Below, in pieces: positions 1-7,728 of a stretch of 64,000 nucleotides of DNA. The notes beneath the pieces were generated by a model, which worked only from the letters and a program-made list of their open reading frames with translations, made no database searches and was not told the origin of the DNA. Location: positions 124,001 through 188,000 of the forward strand of contig JBMNVN010000002.1 of NCBI GenBank assembly GCA_050946835.1, written 5' to 3'. Source of the stretch: UBA1447 sp002329225 (GTDB lineage: Bacteria > Bacillota > Clostridia > Oscillospirales > Acutalibacteraceae). A program made the translations under genes and the position numbers. The first letter of the stretch is position 1. The number at the start of each line of letters is the position of its first letter.

Positions 1-2
1 TT

Positions 3-428
3 CAAGAGGAAGTCGGTCTGCGGGGTGCAAAGACTGCCGCTTATTCCATAGCTCCCGATTACGCTATTGTGGTTGAGGCCACAACGGCTGCCGATATATC
101 CGGAGTAACGGGTGAAAAAAGGGTATGTGAGTTGGGCAAGGGCGCTGTGGTTTCATATATGGATAATGGAACTGTTTATAATATGGATTTATATAACAGG
201 GCTTTTGAATTAGCTCAAAAGAACAATATTAAAGTTCAGCCTAAAACGCGAGTCGCAGGCGGAAATGATGCGGGTGCCATACATACAAGTCGTGGAGGAG
301 TAAAAACATTGTCAATTTCTTTACCCTGCAGGTATCTCCATTCACCCTCGTGTGTAATAAAAGAGGAAGATTTGAAGGATGTCAGGCAACTGACGAAGTT
401 AACTGCGGAGAGCTTTGCCAATGATTAA
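3..428 (+). CDS. M42 family metallopeptidase, 3' part only
   Basis: This is the C-terminal part of a cytosolic M42 (glutamyl aminopeptidase/CelM-type) zinc aminopeptidase; the start lies upstream of the window. The visible frame opens with QEEVGLRGA, the family signature that carries the general-base glutamate and a metal-ligand glutamate. VVEATTAADISGV then supplies the next metal-binding acidic residue, and the ISLPCRYLHSP segment near the end supplies the last metal-binding histidine. The protein ends at a normal family C-terminus. The stop overlaps the start of the downstream acetyltransferase, so the two are translationally coupled. Family assignment is firm; substrate specificity is unknown. 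Confidence 0.9.
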   Translation, partial: QEEVGLRGAKTAAYSIAPDYAIVVEATTAADISGVTGEKRVCELGKGAVVSYMDNGTVYNMDLYNRAFELAQKNNIKVQPKTRVAGGNDAGAIHTSRGGVKTLSISLPCRYLHSPSCVIKEEDLKDVRQLTKLTAESFAND

Positions 429-1179
429 ATTGCTTGACGGTCCAAGCGAGGAACTTGCCGGGTTTTGCAGACGGGATGTCTTCGGTACTCGCATCAGCGG
501 ATATTTTGAAACCTATGGAACGTCTGAATCTTTTGCCTGTTTCTACATGCAAAAACAAAAGGGAAACGTAACTGCGGCATTAAGCAAAATAGATTCTTCA
601 ATCACACTATCTGCTTCCCCAAATGCCGATTTTGAAGAATTGTCAAACTTCCTGAAGGTAATCGGTTTTGCCGCATTGACCTGCGATTCTGACTTTCAAG
701 GAATAACAGGCTTAAGTCCGGAAAGAACAGGCAATATTGTGTGTTTTAATGCACGGAAGTCAATAAACGCTTCACGCGGCATTGAGATATCATCAGATAT
801 TGAACTTGCACAAATCTATAATATTTTGCTTGATGCCGGGTTCTATTTGCCGCAGGATAGGGGAGTCTGGCTTTCGGATGCAGGAGCACGGTTCAATAAA
901 GGGTTGGCCTCGGCCTGCACAGTATTCTCAGATAAAGTCCCGGTAGCTTGTGCTATGATTTTATTTGAGACTGCTTCTGCCGGTCTTATAGGCGCAGTGG
1001 CAACCCTTCCGGAACATAGGGGCAAAGGGTATGCCGGAGCTTTGGTTACCGCACTTGCCCGTCAATTAAATACTAAGGGCAAAAGAGCGGATTTGATGTG
1101 TGAAGAAAAACTTACGCAGTTTTATAATAATTTGGGTTTTGAAAAAACCGGAGCCTGGGCTCAGATAAAAGGAAGGTAA
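421..1179 (+). CDS. GNAT family N-acetyltransferase
   Basis: About 252 residues. The C-terminal third holds a GNAT fold with the acetyl-CoA pyrophosphate-binding motif A, seen as ATLPEHRGKGYAGALV (R-G-K-G-Y-A), followed by a motif-B-like stretch FYNNLGFEKTG. The N-terminal half is not recognisable and probably forms a second, degenerate GNAT-like or substrate domain. The ATG at 421 is preferred over an upstream TTG at 415 because GGAGAG sits about 9 bases ahead; it overlaps the peptidase stop. The transferred-to substrate cannot be told. The neighbours are a peptidase and a PLP enzyme, which is compatible with amino-acid or peptide metabolism (inference only). Confidence 0.85.
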   Translation: MIKLLDGPSEELAGFCRRDVFGTRISGYFETYGTSESFACFYMQKQKGNVTAALSKIDSSITLSASPNADFEELSNFLKVIGFAALTCDSDFQGITGLSPERTGNIVCFNARKSINASRGIEISSDIELAQIYNILLDAGFYLPQDRGVWLSDAGARFNKGLASACTVFSDKVPVACAMILFETASAGLIGAVATLPEHRGKGYAGALVTALARQLNTKGKRADLMCEEKLTQFYNNLGFEKTGAWAQIKGR

Positions 1180-1184
1180 ACAGT

Positions 1185-2453
1185 TTGCTGCCAAAAATTT
1201 TTAAAGTAGACGATGTAATTCTCGAAAAGTCGAGAGCGGCTATAGAAAAAACGAAACCATATTTCGATGTCATTGAAGAGATTACGGAACACAATCAGCT
1301 TAAGGTTCTTGCCTCATTTATTGAAAACGGGGTAAGCGAAAGTCATTTTACCGCCACTACCGGTTACGGCTATGGCGACAGAGGAAGGGATACTCTGGAC
1401 AAGGTTGTGGCTCAGGCTTTTTCAGCCGAAGATGCTCTGGTGCGCCACAGTTTTGCCAGCGGCACCCACACAATAGGAGTGGCTCTGTTCGGACTCCTGC
1501 GCCCGGGGGACACCATGTTATGTGTTACCGGCGCCCCTTATGATACCCTTCACCCGGTAATAGGCATAAAAGGAGAAAAACAAGGTTCTCTCATAGATTT
1601 CGGCGTGAGTTATGAGCAGGTTGACTTAAATGAAGACGGCAAGCCGGATCTTCCCGCCATACGTGAAGCTTTAACAGGCAGGGATATACGCATGGTGTAT
1701 ATACAGCGTTCCCGCGGCTACTCATTACGTCCCACTCTCTCTGTTGAAGAGATCGGGGAGATTGTAAGACTTGTGCGTTCCTGCAGCAAAGCCGTCGTTA
1801 TGGTTGACAACTGTTACGGTGAGTTTGTTCAAAAGCTTGAACCTACCGATTTCGGAGCCGATATAATTGTTGGTTCTCTTATTAAGAATCCCGGCGGCGC
1901 CATAGCCAAAAACGGAGGTTATATAGCCGGCAGGTTAGACCTTGTGGAACTCTGCTCTTACCGTATGACCGTTCCCGGTTTAGGACGGGAAATCGGAGCT
2001 ACTCTGGGTCAAAACAGGGAACTGTTTATGGGCTTTTTCAACGCACCCCATGTAACCGGCGAGGCTCTTAAAACAGCGGTTTTTGCCGCTGCACTTTTTG
2101 AAGATATGGGGTTTGAGGTATCACCCGGGTACAATGAAAAACGTTGTGACATTGTTCAATCCGTGTTCCTGCGTTGTCCTGAAGGACTTATTTGCCTTTG
2201 CAGGGGAGTGCAAAAAGGCGCTCCGGTTGACTCTTTTGTGGTGCCGGAAGCATGGGATATGCCCGGTTATGACAGTAAAGTAATAATGGCGGCAGGTGCG
2301 TTCACTATGGGTTCGTCAATAGAATTTTCTGCCGACGGTCCCTTGAAGGAGCCTTATGCCGCATGGCTGCAAGGCGGTTTCAATTTTCACAGTGCAAAAA
2401 TGGGTATCTTACTTGCCGCTCAGTCATTGCTTGAGAAGGGTTTTATAAAATGA
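1185..2453 (+). CDS. Methionine gamma-lyase family PLP enzyme (aluminium-resistance protein family)
   Basis: A 422-residue fold-type I PLP enzyme of the family often annotated as aluminium resistance protein or methionine gamma-lyase-like. The segment HSFASGTHTIGVALFGLLRPGD forms the PLP phosphate-binding region, VMVDNCYGEF holds the cofactor-contacting aspartate, and SLIKNPGGAIA holds the Schiff-base lysine. The TTG start is supported by GGAAGG about 8 bases upstream. Members are widespread in Firmicutes but their physiological reaction is poorly settled; C-S lyase chemistry is plausible. It follows the acetyltransferase by 5 bases and overlaps the next gene by 4, so it lies within one transcription unit. 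Confidence 0.88.
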   Translation: MLPKIFKVDDVILEKSRAAIEKTKPYFDVIEEITEHNQLKVLASFIENGVSESHFTATTGYGYGDRGRDTLDKVVAQAFSAEDALVRHSFASGTHTIGVALFGLLRPGDTMLCVTGAPYDTLHPVIGIKGEKQGSLIDFGVSYEQVDLNEDGKPDLPAIREALTGRDIRMVYIQRSRGYSLRPTLSVEEIGEIVRLVRSCSKAVVMVDNCYGEFVQKLEPTDFGADIIVGSLIKNPGGAIAKNGGYIAGRLDLVELCSYRMTVPGLGREIGATLGQNRELFMGFFNAPHVTGEALKTAVFAAALFEDMGFEVSPGYNEKRCDIVQSVFLRCPEGLICLCRGVQKGAPVDSFVVPEAWDMPGYDSKVIMAAGAFTMGSSIEFSADGPLKEPYAAWLQGGFNFHSAKMGILLAAQSLLEKGFIK

Positions 2454-3154
2454 CGGAATTTTCGGGAATAAAAGCCGAAGCTCTATGGCTCTTGGCTCAA
2501 AACAAATTTAATAACTCCAAAGAGTTTTACGAAGAAAACAAAGAAAAAATTAATAACGGGGTTATATACCCCATGCGGCAGATAGCGGCATATCTCAGTC
2601 CCTACATGTACAACCTTGACAGCAAAATGAACTTGATACCCGCCAAAATGGTTTCAAGAATCAGGCGGGATACAAGGTTTTCGAAAGATAAAACTCTTTA
2701 CCGTGAACATGTATGGATTATGTTTATGCGGCCTAAAAACCTATGGCAAGGCTACCCCTGCCTTTGGTTTGAAATTCGTCCGGGCGGTTACTACTGCGGT
2801 GTGAGTTATTTCGGCGCAACTACAGGTTTAATGGAAGTATACAGACAGTTGCTCCTTGAGCAAAGCGACAACTTTTTCAAGGCTGTAAAAAGTGCCGTGT
2901 CCGTTGGAGCGCAGTACTATGCAGACACTTTTAAGAGAGAAAAAAATCCCGACATAGATGATAAACTGAAGCCCTATTATAATGTGAAAAGTTTCTATTT
3001 TATGATAAAATTTAATGACATAAGCCCGTTGGCAAGTAACGAAATTTTGAAGGATTTGCGCAAGATTTATAAAGCCTTTTCACCCATGTATCGTTTTCTT
3101 TTACAAGCATCTGAGCGTTACACGGCAATTTCGGGAGGCGATGAAAATGTCTGA
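2450..3154 (+). CDS. DUF2461 family protein
   Basis: A 234-residue soluble protein matching the DUF2461 family by its pattern: an N-terminal FNNSKEFYEENKE helix, then SRIRRDTRFSKDKTLYREHVWI, then a WFEIRPGG strand. The basic RDTRFSKDK block is the hallmark of the family. Biochemical function is unknown. Its ATG overlaps the upstream stop by 4 bases and its stop overlaps the next coding region, so it is translationally coupled on both sides. Nothing suggests membrane insertion or export. Confidence 0.85.
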   Translation: MTEFSGIKAEALWLLAQNKFNNSKEFYEENKEKINNGVIYPMRQIAAYLSPYMYNLDSKMNLIPAKMVSRIRRDTRFSKDKTLYREHVWIMFMRPKNLWQGYPCLWFEIRPGGYYCGVSYFGATTGLMEVYRQLLLEQSDNFFKAVKSAVSVGAQYYADTFKREKNPDIDDKLKPYYNVKSFYFMIKFNDISPLASNEILKDLRKIYKAFSPMYRFLLQASERYTAISGGDENV

Positions 3155-4661
3155 CAAACAATGGAGTATATTTAAAAGCGGCAGCGACATAAGAGGCTTC
3201 GGTCTTGGGGATGTGAAAAATCCTCTCTACCTCAGCGATGACCGTGTTTATAGAATGATTTGCGGTTTTTCCCGATGGCTGAAAGATAAAACCGTAAAAG
3301 AAGCGGAGAAATTAACCGTAAGCGTCGGGCACGACCCGCGGCTTTCCGCAACCCGTATAAAAAAGAGCGTGATTCAAGCGCTGACAGATTCGGGAATAGA
3401 TGTGATTGATTGCGGACTTTCCACTACTCCGGCAATGTTTTTTACAACGGTTGACCTTAACTGTGACGGCGCTGTTCAAATTACCGCCAGTCATCACCCG
3501 TCAGACAAAAACGGTCTAAAATTTTTCACTAAGGCGGGAGGTTTGGAAGGCGCCGATATAACTGCAATACTTAACCTTGCCGATGCGGGGGAATTTATAA
3601 AACCTGCTCGAAAAGGCATAGCGAAAACCTATGATTATATGAGCGACTACTCCGCGCGTTTGCGCAGAATTATATTGGATGGCGCCTCAAACCGGGAAAA
3701 TGAAAAGCCTCTTGAAGGTCTGAAAATTGTCGTGGATGCAGGGAACGGAGCCGGAGGTTTCTATGCCGCCGATGTGTTGGCGCCATTGGGGGCGGATGTA
3801 ACGGGCAGCCTGTTTTTGGAACCGGACGGGAGTTTTCCCAACCATATCCCCAACCCCGAATCATCGGAAACCATGGACGCTCTTTTAACTGCCGTTGAAG
3901 AAAACGAAGCTGATTTCGGTATTGCTTTTGATACTGATGTTGACCGGGCGGCCTGTGTCAGCGGGGGAAAAGAGATTAACCGCAACCGCCTTGTGGCTCT
4001 TGCTGCCTCTTTGTGCCTTGAAGAAAACAGGGGCGGGATTATAGTAACGGATTCCACCACTTCTGACGGTGTTGGTATTTTTATCAGGGAACACGGCGGC
4101 CGCCATCTACGCTACAAAAGGGGATACCGCAATGTTATTGCCAAGCAAATTGAGTTAACAAACGCCGGTGAAAACTGTCCCCTTGCTATAGAAACTTCGG
4201 GCCATGCTTCCTTTTCCTCCAACTACTTCCTTGATGACGGGGCCTATTTGATGACCAGGCTCATTGTTAAGTTGGTGAGCCTGAAAAAAGAGGGAAAACG
4301 CCTTGAAGATGTTCTTTCTACCCTGCAGGAACCTGCGGAAGAGTCGGAATTAAGGTTCCGTATAAAAACGGAAGATTTTTCCGCTTACGGCGAAAGGGTT
4401 ATTAAAAGTTTAAGCTCATATGCTTCAACCCGCGAGGGCTGGGAAGAAGCGGCGGAAAACTATGAAGGTATACGGATTTCCGTTTCGCCTGCCGATGGCG
4501 GCGGATGGTTTTTACTCAGATTAAGCGTCCATGACCCGGTAATGGTGTTAAACGCCGAAAGTAACGAAAAAGGCGGCAATAAGCGGCTTTTTGCCGAGTT
4601 GTACGGTTTTGTTAAGCAGTTCGAAGATTTGGATATTTCCGAGCTTTATGAGGCTTTATAA
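3147..4661 (+). CDS. Phosphoglucomutase/phosphomannomutase family protein
   Basis: About 504 residues, an alpha-D-phosphohexomutase. The catalytic phosphoserine loop is TASHHPSDKNG, the metal loop is DTDVDRA, and the sugar-binding loop is ETSGHASF; a C-terminal phosphate-binding domain follows. All three active-site signatures are intact, so interconversion of hexose-1- and hexose-6-phosphates is expected; glucose, mannose or glucosamine specificity cannot be read. The ATG at 3147 is chosen because GGGAGG lies 8 bases ahead, whereas the in-frame ATG at 3141 is only 2 bases from it. The coding region overlaps the DUF2461 stop. Confidence 0.9.
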   Translation: MSDKQWSIFKSGSDIRGFGLGDVKNPLYLSDDRVYRMICGFSRWLKDKTVKEAEKLTVSVGHDPRLSATRIKKSVIQALTDSGIDVIDCGLSTTPAMFFTTVDLNCDGAVQITASHHPSDKNGLKFFTKAGGLEGADITAILNLADAGEFIKPARKGIAKTYDYMSDYSARLRRIILDGASNRENEKPLEGLKIVVDAGNGAGGFYAADVLAPLGADVTGSLFLEPDGSFPNHIPNPESSETMDALLTAVEENEADFGIAFDTDVDRAACVSGGKEINRNRLVALAASLCLEENRGGIIVTDSTTSDGVGIFIREHGGRHLRYKRGYRNVIAKQIELTNAGENCPLAIETSGHASFSSNYFLDDGAYLMTRLIVKLVSLKKEGKRLEDVLSTLQEPAEESELRFRIKTEDFSAYGERVIKSLSSYASTREGWEEAAENYEGIRISVSPADGGGWFLLRLSVHDPVMVLNAESNEKGGNKRLFAELYGFVKQFEDLDISELYEAL

Positions 4662-4711
4662 ACACGGATAAAGTCGGGCAACCTTAAAAATATATTTATG
4701 AGAGGTGTCTT

Positions 4712-5701
4712 ATGTTAAATGTTGCAATGTTGAGTAAGTGGCATGTCCATGCGGACGGTTATGCAAGGCAGGTAAAAGACTACGGCGCAAACATAACCTG
4801 TGTATGGGATGAAGATGCGGGAAGGGGAGCCGAATGGGCGAAAAACCTGGGGGTTGATTTTGAGACCGACCTTGATACCATTTTAGCCCGAAAAGATGTG
4901 GATGCGGTTATTTGCGACTGCCCCACCACCATGCATGCGCCCGTACTTATTAAAGCGGCAAAAGCCGGAAAAGCGATTTTTACTGAAAAAGCGCTTGCTC
5001 CGACAGTTGCCGAATGTGATGAGATCGCAAAAGCGGTAAAAGAAAACAATGTTAAATTTGTTATTTCTCTGCCCTGGCTTTGCAGACCTGAAACTCAGTT
5101 CGCAAAAAAAGCCATTGATGAGGGGCTCCTCGGCGAAATAACCCTGGTAAGAATCAGGAATGCTCATAACGGTTCCAGTGCCAACTGGTTGCCTGAATAC
5201 TGGTATGATGAGGCCACTGCCGGGGGCGGGGCAATGATGGATTTAGGCTGCCACCCCATGTACGGTGTAGCGCACCTTTGCGGCACACCTAAGCGGATTA
5301 CATCGGTTTTCAATTCCGTCACCGACAGACCGGTTGACGACAATGCCGTAAACCTGATTGAATTTGAGAATAAATGTATCGCCGTAGTGGAAACCGCCTT
5401 TGTCAGCTACAAATCTCCGTCATCTTTTGAAGTATACGGTACCAAGGGAACGTTAATTGACCGTGACGGGCAACCGCTTATGATTGCCGCCGAGTCCTTA
5501 AGCAATGTGAATTCCGGCTTTATTCCGGTAACAAATCTTCCCAAAGCTCTGCCGTCGCCAATGGTTATGTTCCTTGATGCCTGCACAAAGGACGGCCCCG
5601 TTGAGTTCGGCTTGGAAAAAGCGAGAAGCCTTACCCTCCTGCTTGAAAAAGCTTATATAGCCCACAAAAACAACTCGGTAGAGGTTTTTAATGAAGCTTA
5701 A
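4712..5701 (+). CDS. Gfo/Idh/MocA family oxidoreductase
   Basis: A 329-residue NAD(P)-dependent sugar or cyclitol oxidoreductase. The N-terminal Rossmann part is degenerate (MLNVAMLSKWHVHADGY lacks the usual GxGxxG). The EKALAPT segment replaces the canonical EKP motif, but GGGAMMDLGCHPMYG, with the conserved aspartate and histidine, is intact. An AGAGGTG ribosome binding site precedes the ATG. The gene overlaps the downstream EamA transporter by 11 bases. Substrate is unknown; co-transcription with a transporter suggests a small carbohydrate-like compound (inference). Confidence 0.85.
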   Translation: MLNVAMLSKWHVHADGYARQVKDYGANITCVWDEDAGRGAEWAKNLGVDFETDLDTILARKDVDAVICDCPTTMHAPVLIKAAKAGKAIFTEKALAPTVAECDEIAKAVKENNVKFVISLPWLCRPETQFAKKAIDEGLLGEITLVRIRNAHNGSSANWLPEYWYDEATAGGGAMMDLGCHPMYGVAHLCGTPKRITSVFNSVTDRPVDDNAVNLIEFENKCIAVVETAFVSYKSPSSFEVYGTKGTLIDRDGQPLMIAAESLSNVNSGFIPVTNLPKALPSPMVMFLDACTKDGPVEFGLEKARSLTLLLEKAYIAHKNNSVEVFNEA

Positions 5702-6608
5702 GAACAAACTATATCTTTCCGAACTCGCTCTTTTAAGTGTTGCATTTATTTGGGGCGGCGGTTTTATTGTCGTAAAAAACTCACTGGAAGCCTTAAGCCC
5801 CCTTTGGCTAATGGCTCTAAGATTTATACTTGCAGCGGTTTTTTTGGCTGTAATTTTTTATAAAAAGCTGAAACTGATTGATAAGGGCAGTATTATTGCC
5901 GGTGCTGTTTGCGGTATCTTTATATATTTAGCTTTTGTTTTGCAGACAGTCGGCATAAAATATACTACCGCAAGCAAGAATGCCCTGCTCACGGCCACCT
6001 ATGTGGTATTTACACCTTTCATCTTCTGGTTTTTTGGCAAGAAAAAGCCGAAGGCTACACAGATAGCGGCTGCCTTTTTATGTTTCGCCGGGATTGCCTT
6101 GCTTATGTTTGACGGCAGTTTCGGAAGTGTAAATAAAGGTGATCTTCTCACCATTATGTGCGGCTTGGTGTTCGCTATCCATATTTCTCTGCTTGGTATC
6201 TATTCAAAAAAGCATGACCCGATTGTTCTTACAATTATTCAAATGGCAGCTTGCGCAGTCATAGGCCTTGCCATGGCGGTTGCCTTTGACAGTCCGCCCG
6301 AGAAAATAAACGGGCAAACATGGATGTCAATTGTCTACCTCGGTGTACTCAGCACAAGCTTTGCCTATTTGGTGCAGACTGTTGCGCAAAAATATACGCC
6401 GCCGTCTCACACGTCTTTAATTATGAGTCTTGAATGCGTAATCGGCAGTGTTCTGTCAATTATTATATTCAAAGATGTTTTTACGCCCTTGATGTGGGCA
6501 GGGGGGGCGCTTACATTCGGCTCCATTCTTCTTTCCCAGTACACAAACAGCAAAGAAGAAGAAAGTATTAAAGAAAAGCTTGTCTTGAGCGATTTAAGCC
6601 GGAATTAA
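5691..6608 (+). CDS. EamA family (DMT superfamily) transporter
   Basis: A 305-residue integral membrane protein with about ten hydrophobic segments arranged as two EamA repeats. The first repeat includes FIWGGGFIVVKNSLEALSP and LMALRFILA, the second TSFAYLVQTVAQKYTP and SLECVIGSVLSI. The N-terminal LLSVAFIWGGGFIV and the late SLEPV-like SLECV motifs are typical of drug/metabolite exporters. The start codon lies inside the oxidoreductase gene with AGAGG ahead, indicating coupling. It is the last gene of the run; a hairpin at 6643-6673 follows. Transported substrate unknown. Confidence 0.9.
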   Translation: MKLKNKLYLSELALLSVAFIWGGGFIVVKNSLEALSPLWLMALRFILAAVFLAVIFYKKLKLIDKGSIIAGAVCGIFIYLAFVLQTVGIKYTTASKNALLTATYVVFTPFIFWFFGKKKPKATQIAAAFLCFAGIALLMFDGSFGSVNKGDLLTIMCGLVFAIHISLLGIYSKKHDPIVLTIIQMAACAVIGLAMAVAFDSPPEKINGQTWMSIVYLGVLSTSFAYLVQTVAQKYTPPSHTSLIMSLECVIGSVLSIIIFKDVFTPLMWAGGALTFGSILLSQYTNSKEEESIKEKLVLSDLSRN

Positions 6609-6642
6609 ACATTACAATTTTACTTATTTGATACAAGAAAAT

Positions 6643-6673
6643 GGGCTGTGCAAAAACAAATCCTGCACAGCCC
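6643..6673 (-). terminator. Hairpin terminator downstream of the RelE-type toxin gene
   Basis: A perfect 10-bp stem, GGGCTGTGCA with TGCACAGCCC, and an 11-base loop. Read on the minus strand it is followed by a T-rich tract, so it fits an intrinsic terminator of the toxin gene; it may also end the plus-strand EamA run. A near-copy of the same stem lies at 39443-39472. Confidence 0.75.
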
Positions 6674-6695
6674 TATCTGTAATAATTTAGAAGAT

Positions 6696-6989
6696 TTAGA
6701 TGTTCATGTATCTTTTAAGCTCATTGTAAAAGTTTTCACGGGTACCTGCCATAATTACGATGATTATTTTATTTTCAACATATTCGACTCGGTAAGCAAG
6801 CTCATAATTGGTTTTGTTGTAATAAATGTTGTAGCCGTATATACCGGCAAGGTCTCCGCTTTTTGCCTCGCCAACGGTGTGATTCTCTTTTATTTTATCG
6901 ATAGCCTGTTGATACAGCAATTTCAGTTTTTTATCTTTACATTTTTTAAGAAACTTGGCCGCCGGAGGCAGGAACCTTACTTCTGTCAT
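6696..6989 (-). CDS. RelE/ParE superfamily toxin
   Basis: A 97-residue basic protein of the RelE/ParE fold: an N-terminal helical pair rich in lysine (AAKFLKKCKDKKLKLLYQQAIDKI), then beta strands DLAGIYGYNIYYNKTNYELAYRVEY and IIIVIMAGTRENFYNELKRY. The order Y-x-x-x-Y, R-V, then G-x-R-E-x-F-Y is characteristic of this toxin fold. RelE members usually cleave mRNA at the ribosome, ParE members poison gyrase; which applies here is undetermined. It starts 3 bases after the stop of the AbrB-like gene, the usual antitoxin-then-toxin order. Confidence 0.85.
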   Translation of the reverse strand: MTEVRFLPPAAKFLKKCKDKKLKLLYQQAIDKIKENHTVGEAKSGDLAGIYGYNIYYNKTNYELAYRVEYVENKIIIVIMAGTRENFYNELKRYMNI

Positions 6990-6992
6990 ATG

Positions 6993-7370
6993 TTATTTCC
7001 CCGTGCCGAAGACATCATCATAAGTGTAGTACTCGCCATTGCCAACTGCAACTTTATCGGCTTCGGCTATCATTGCCTCTATCGCAGGGCGCACTTTGGC
7101 CTGTCTGTTTTTAAACTCCCTTAATAACTCCTCGCCGGTTAATCCGCTTGCGATGAGATCCGCAAGAATATGCTCGGCAAACTCCCCGCCGGAATTTGTA
7201 CGGGCAGGACGTAAAATAAGCTCATTCCCGCGAACTACGCATTCGGCTTCATCTGCGAAATTAAGAGCGTCAAAGAATTTACGCGGAATGGTTATCTGTC
7301 TTTTTGAAGATATGCTGACTATTTTTTTATCCGAAATCAAATGATTTTTGGGGTCAACTACTGTAGACAT
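6993..7370 (-). CDS. AbrB/SpoVT-type antitoxin
   Basis: A 125-residue protein whose N-terminal 50 residues form a swapped-hairpin AbrB DNA-binding domain: VSISSKRQITIPRKFFDALNF followed by the ECVVRGNELILRPA strand. The remaining 70 residues are helical and acidic (GEFAEHILADLIASGLTGEELLREFKNRQ) and probably wrap the toxin. An AAGGAG site precedes the ATG. It would neutralise the RelE-type toxin and autorepress the operon (family knowledge; the binding site itself is inferred). Transcription starts from the strong promoter at 7443-7471. Confidence 0.85.
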   Translation of the reverse strand: MSTVVDPKNHLISDKKIVSISSKRQITIPRKFFDALNFADEAECVVRGNELILRPARTNSGGEFAEHILADLIASGLTGEELLREFKNRQAKVRPAIEAMIAEADKVAVGNGEYYTYDDVFGTGK

Positions 7371-7442
7371 ATTCGTTCTCCTTGACAGTTATAAATAATT
7401 CAAGCTAATGACAAGCTTCTTGGTTTCTTTGTTTCCGAGATA

Positions 7443-7471
7443 AGTATACATCTTAATTCAAGGTTTGTCAA
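7443..7471 (-). promoter_or_regulatory. Sigma-A promoter of the toxin-antitoxin operon
   Basis: On the minus strand TTGACA is followed by exactly 17 bases and TATACT, close to the sigma-A consensus. Between promoter and gene the motif CAAGCT occurs twice, at 7401 and 7412 (plus-strand reading), about one helical turn apart, a candidate operator for the AbrB-type protein (inference). Confidence 0.8.
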
Positions 7472-7699
7472 CAAAAATCAAATGAAGCTATTGTCAACGA
7501 GGCCAGGACGAATGCTCAGCTTAGGGCAACTATTGCTCCTGGCAAACTTAAGCTTGCCGAGGATATAATCCCTTATCCCTCCACGCCACAAGACTCGTCT
7601 CAGCAGTCCGCCTCGCCCACAGAGGGGGGCAGCCCGCAGGGGGGTAGTACCAAGAAGGTTATTAAGGTTCGTCTGAAGAACCGCCCTCCTAATCCATAA
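7457..7699 (+). pseudogene. Orphan C-terminal tail of a lost gene
   Basis: An open frame of 80 residues follows an in-frame stop and has no ATG, GTG or TTG near its beginning and no ribosome binding site. It reads as the end of a protein: a charged helix (NEAIVNEARTNAQLRATIAPGK), a Ser/Gln/Gly/Pro-rich linker and a basic tail KKVIKVRLKNRPPNP, then a stop directly followed by a strong hairpin at 7701-7728. Its base composition is richer in G+C than the flanking toxin-antitoxin genes. The 5' part appears to have been lost where the toxin-antitoxin promoter now sits. The family is not recognised. Confidence 0.55.
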
Positions 7700-7700
7700 A

Positions 7701-7728
7701 AAAGAGCGCCCTCGGGCGCCCTTCTTTT
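7701..7728. terminator. GC-rich terminator hairpin between the orphan tail and the lipoprotein gene
   Basis: The stem GCGCCC-TC-GGGCGC is flanked by A-rich and T-rich arms (AAAAAAGAG before, CTTCTTTTT after). It can end transcription in both directions: the orphan tail on the plus strand and the lipoprotein gene on the minus strand. Confidence 0.8.

Noticed and set aside
6648..7124. Plus-strand open frame of 158 codons over the toxin-antitoxin genes
   Set aside because: It is antisense to two well-supported genes, starts in the terminator hairpin and has an unnatural residue pattern.
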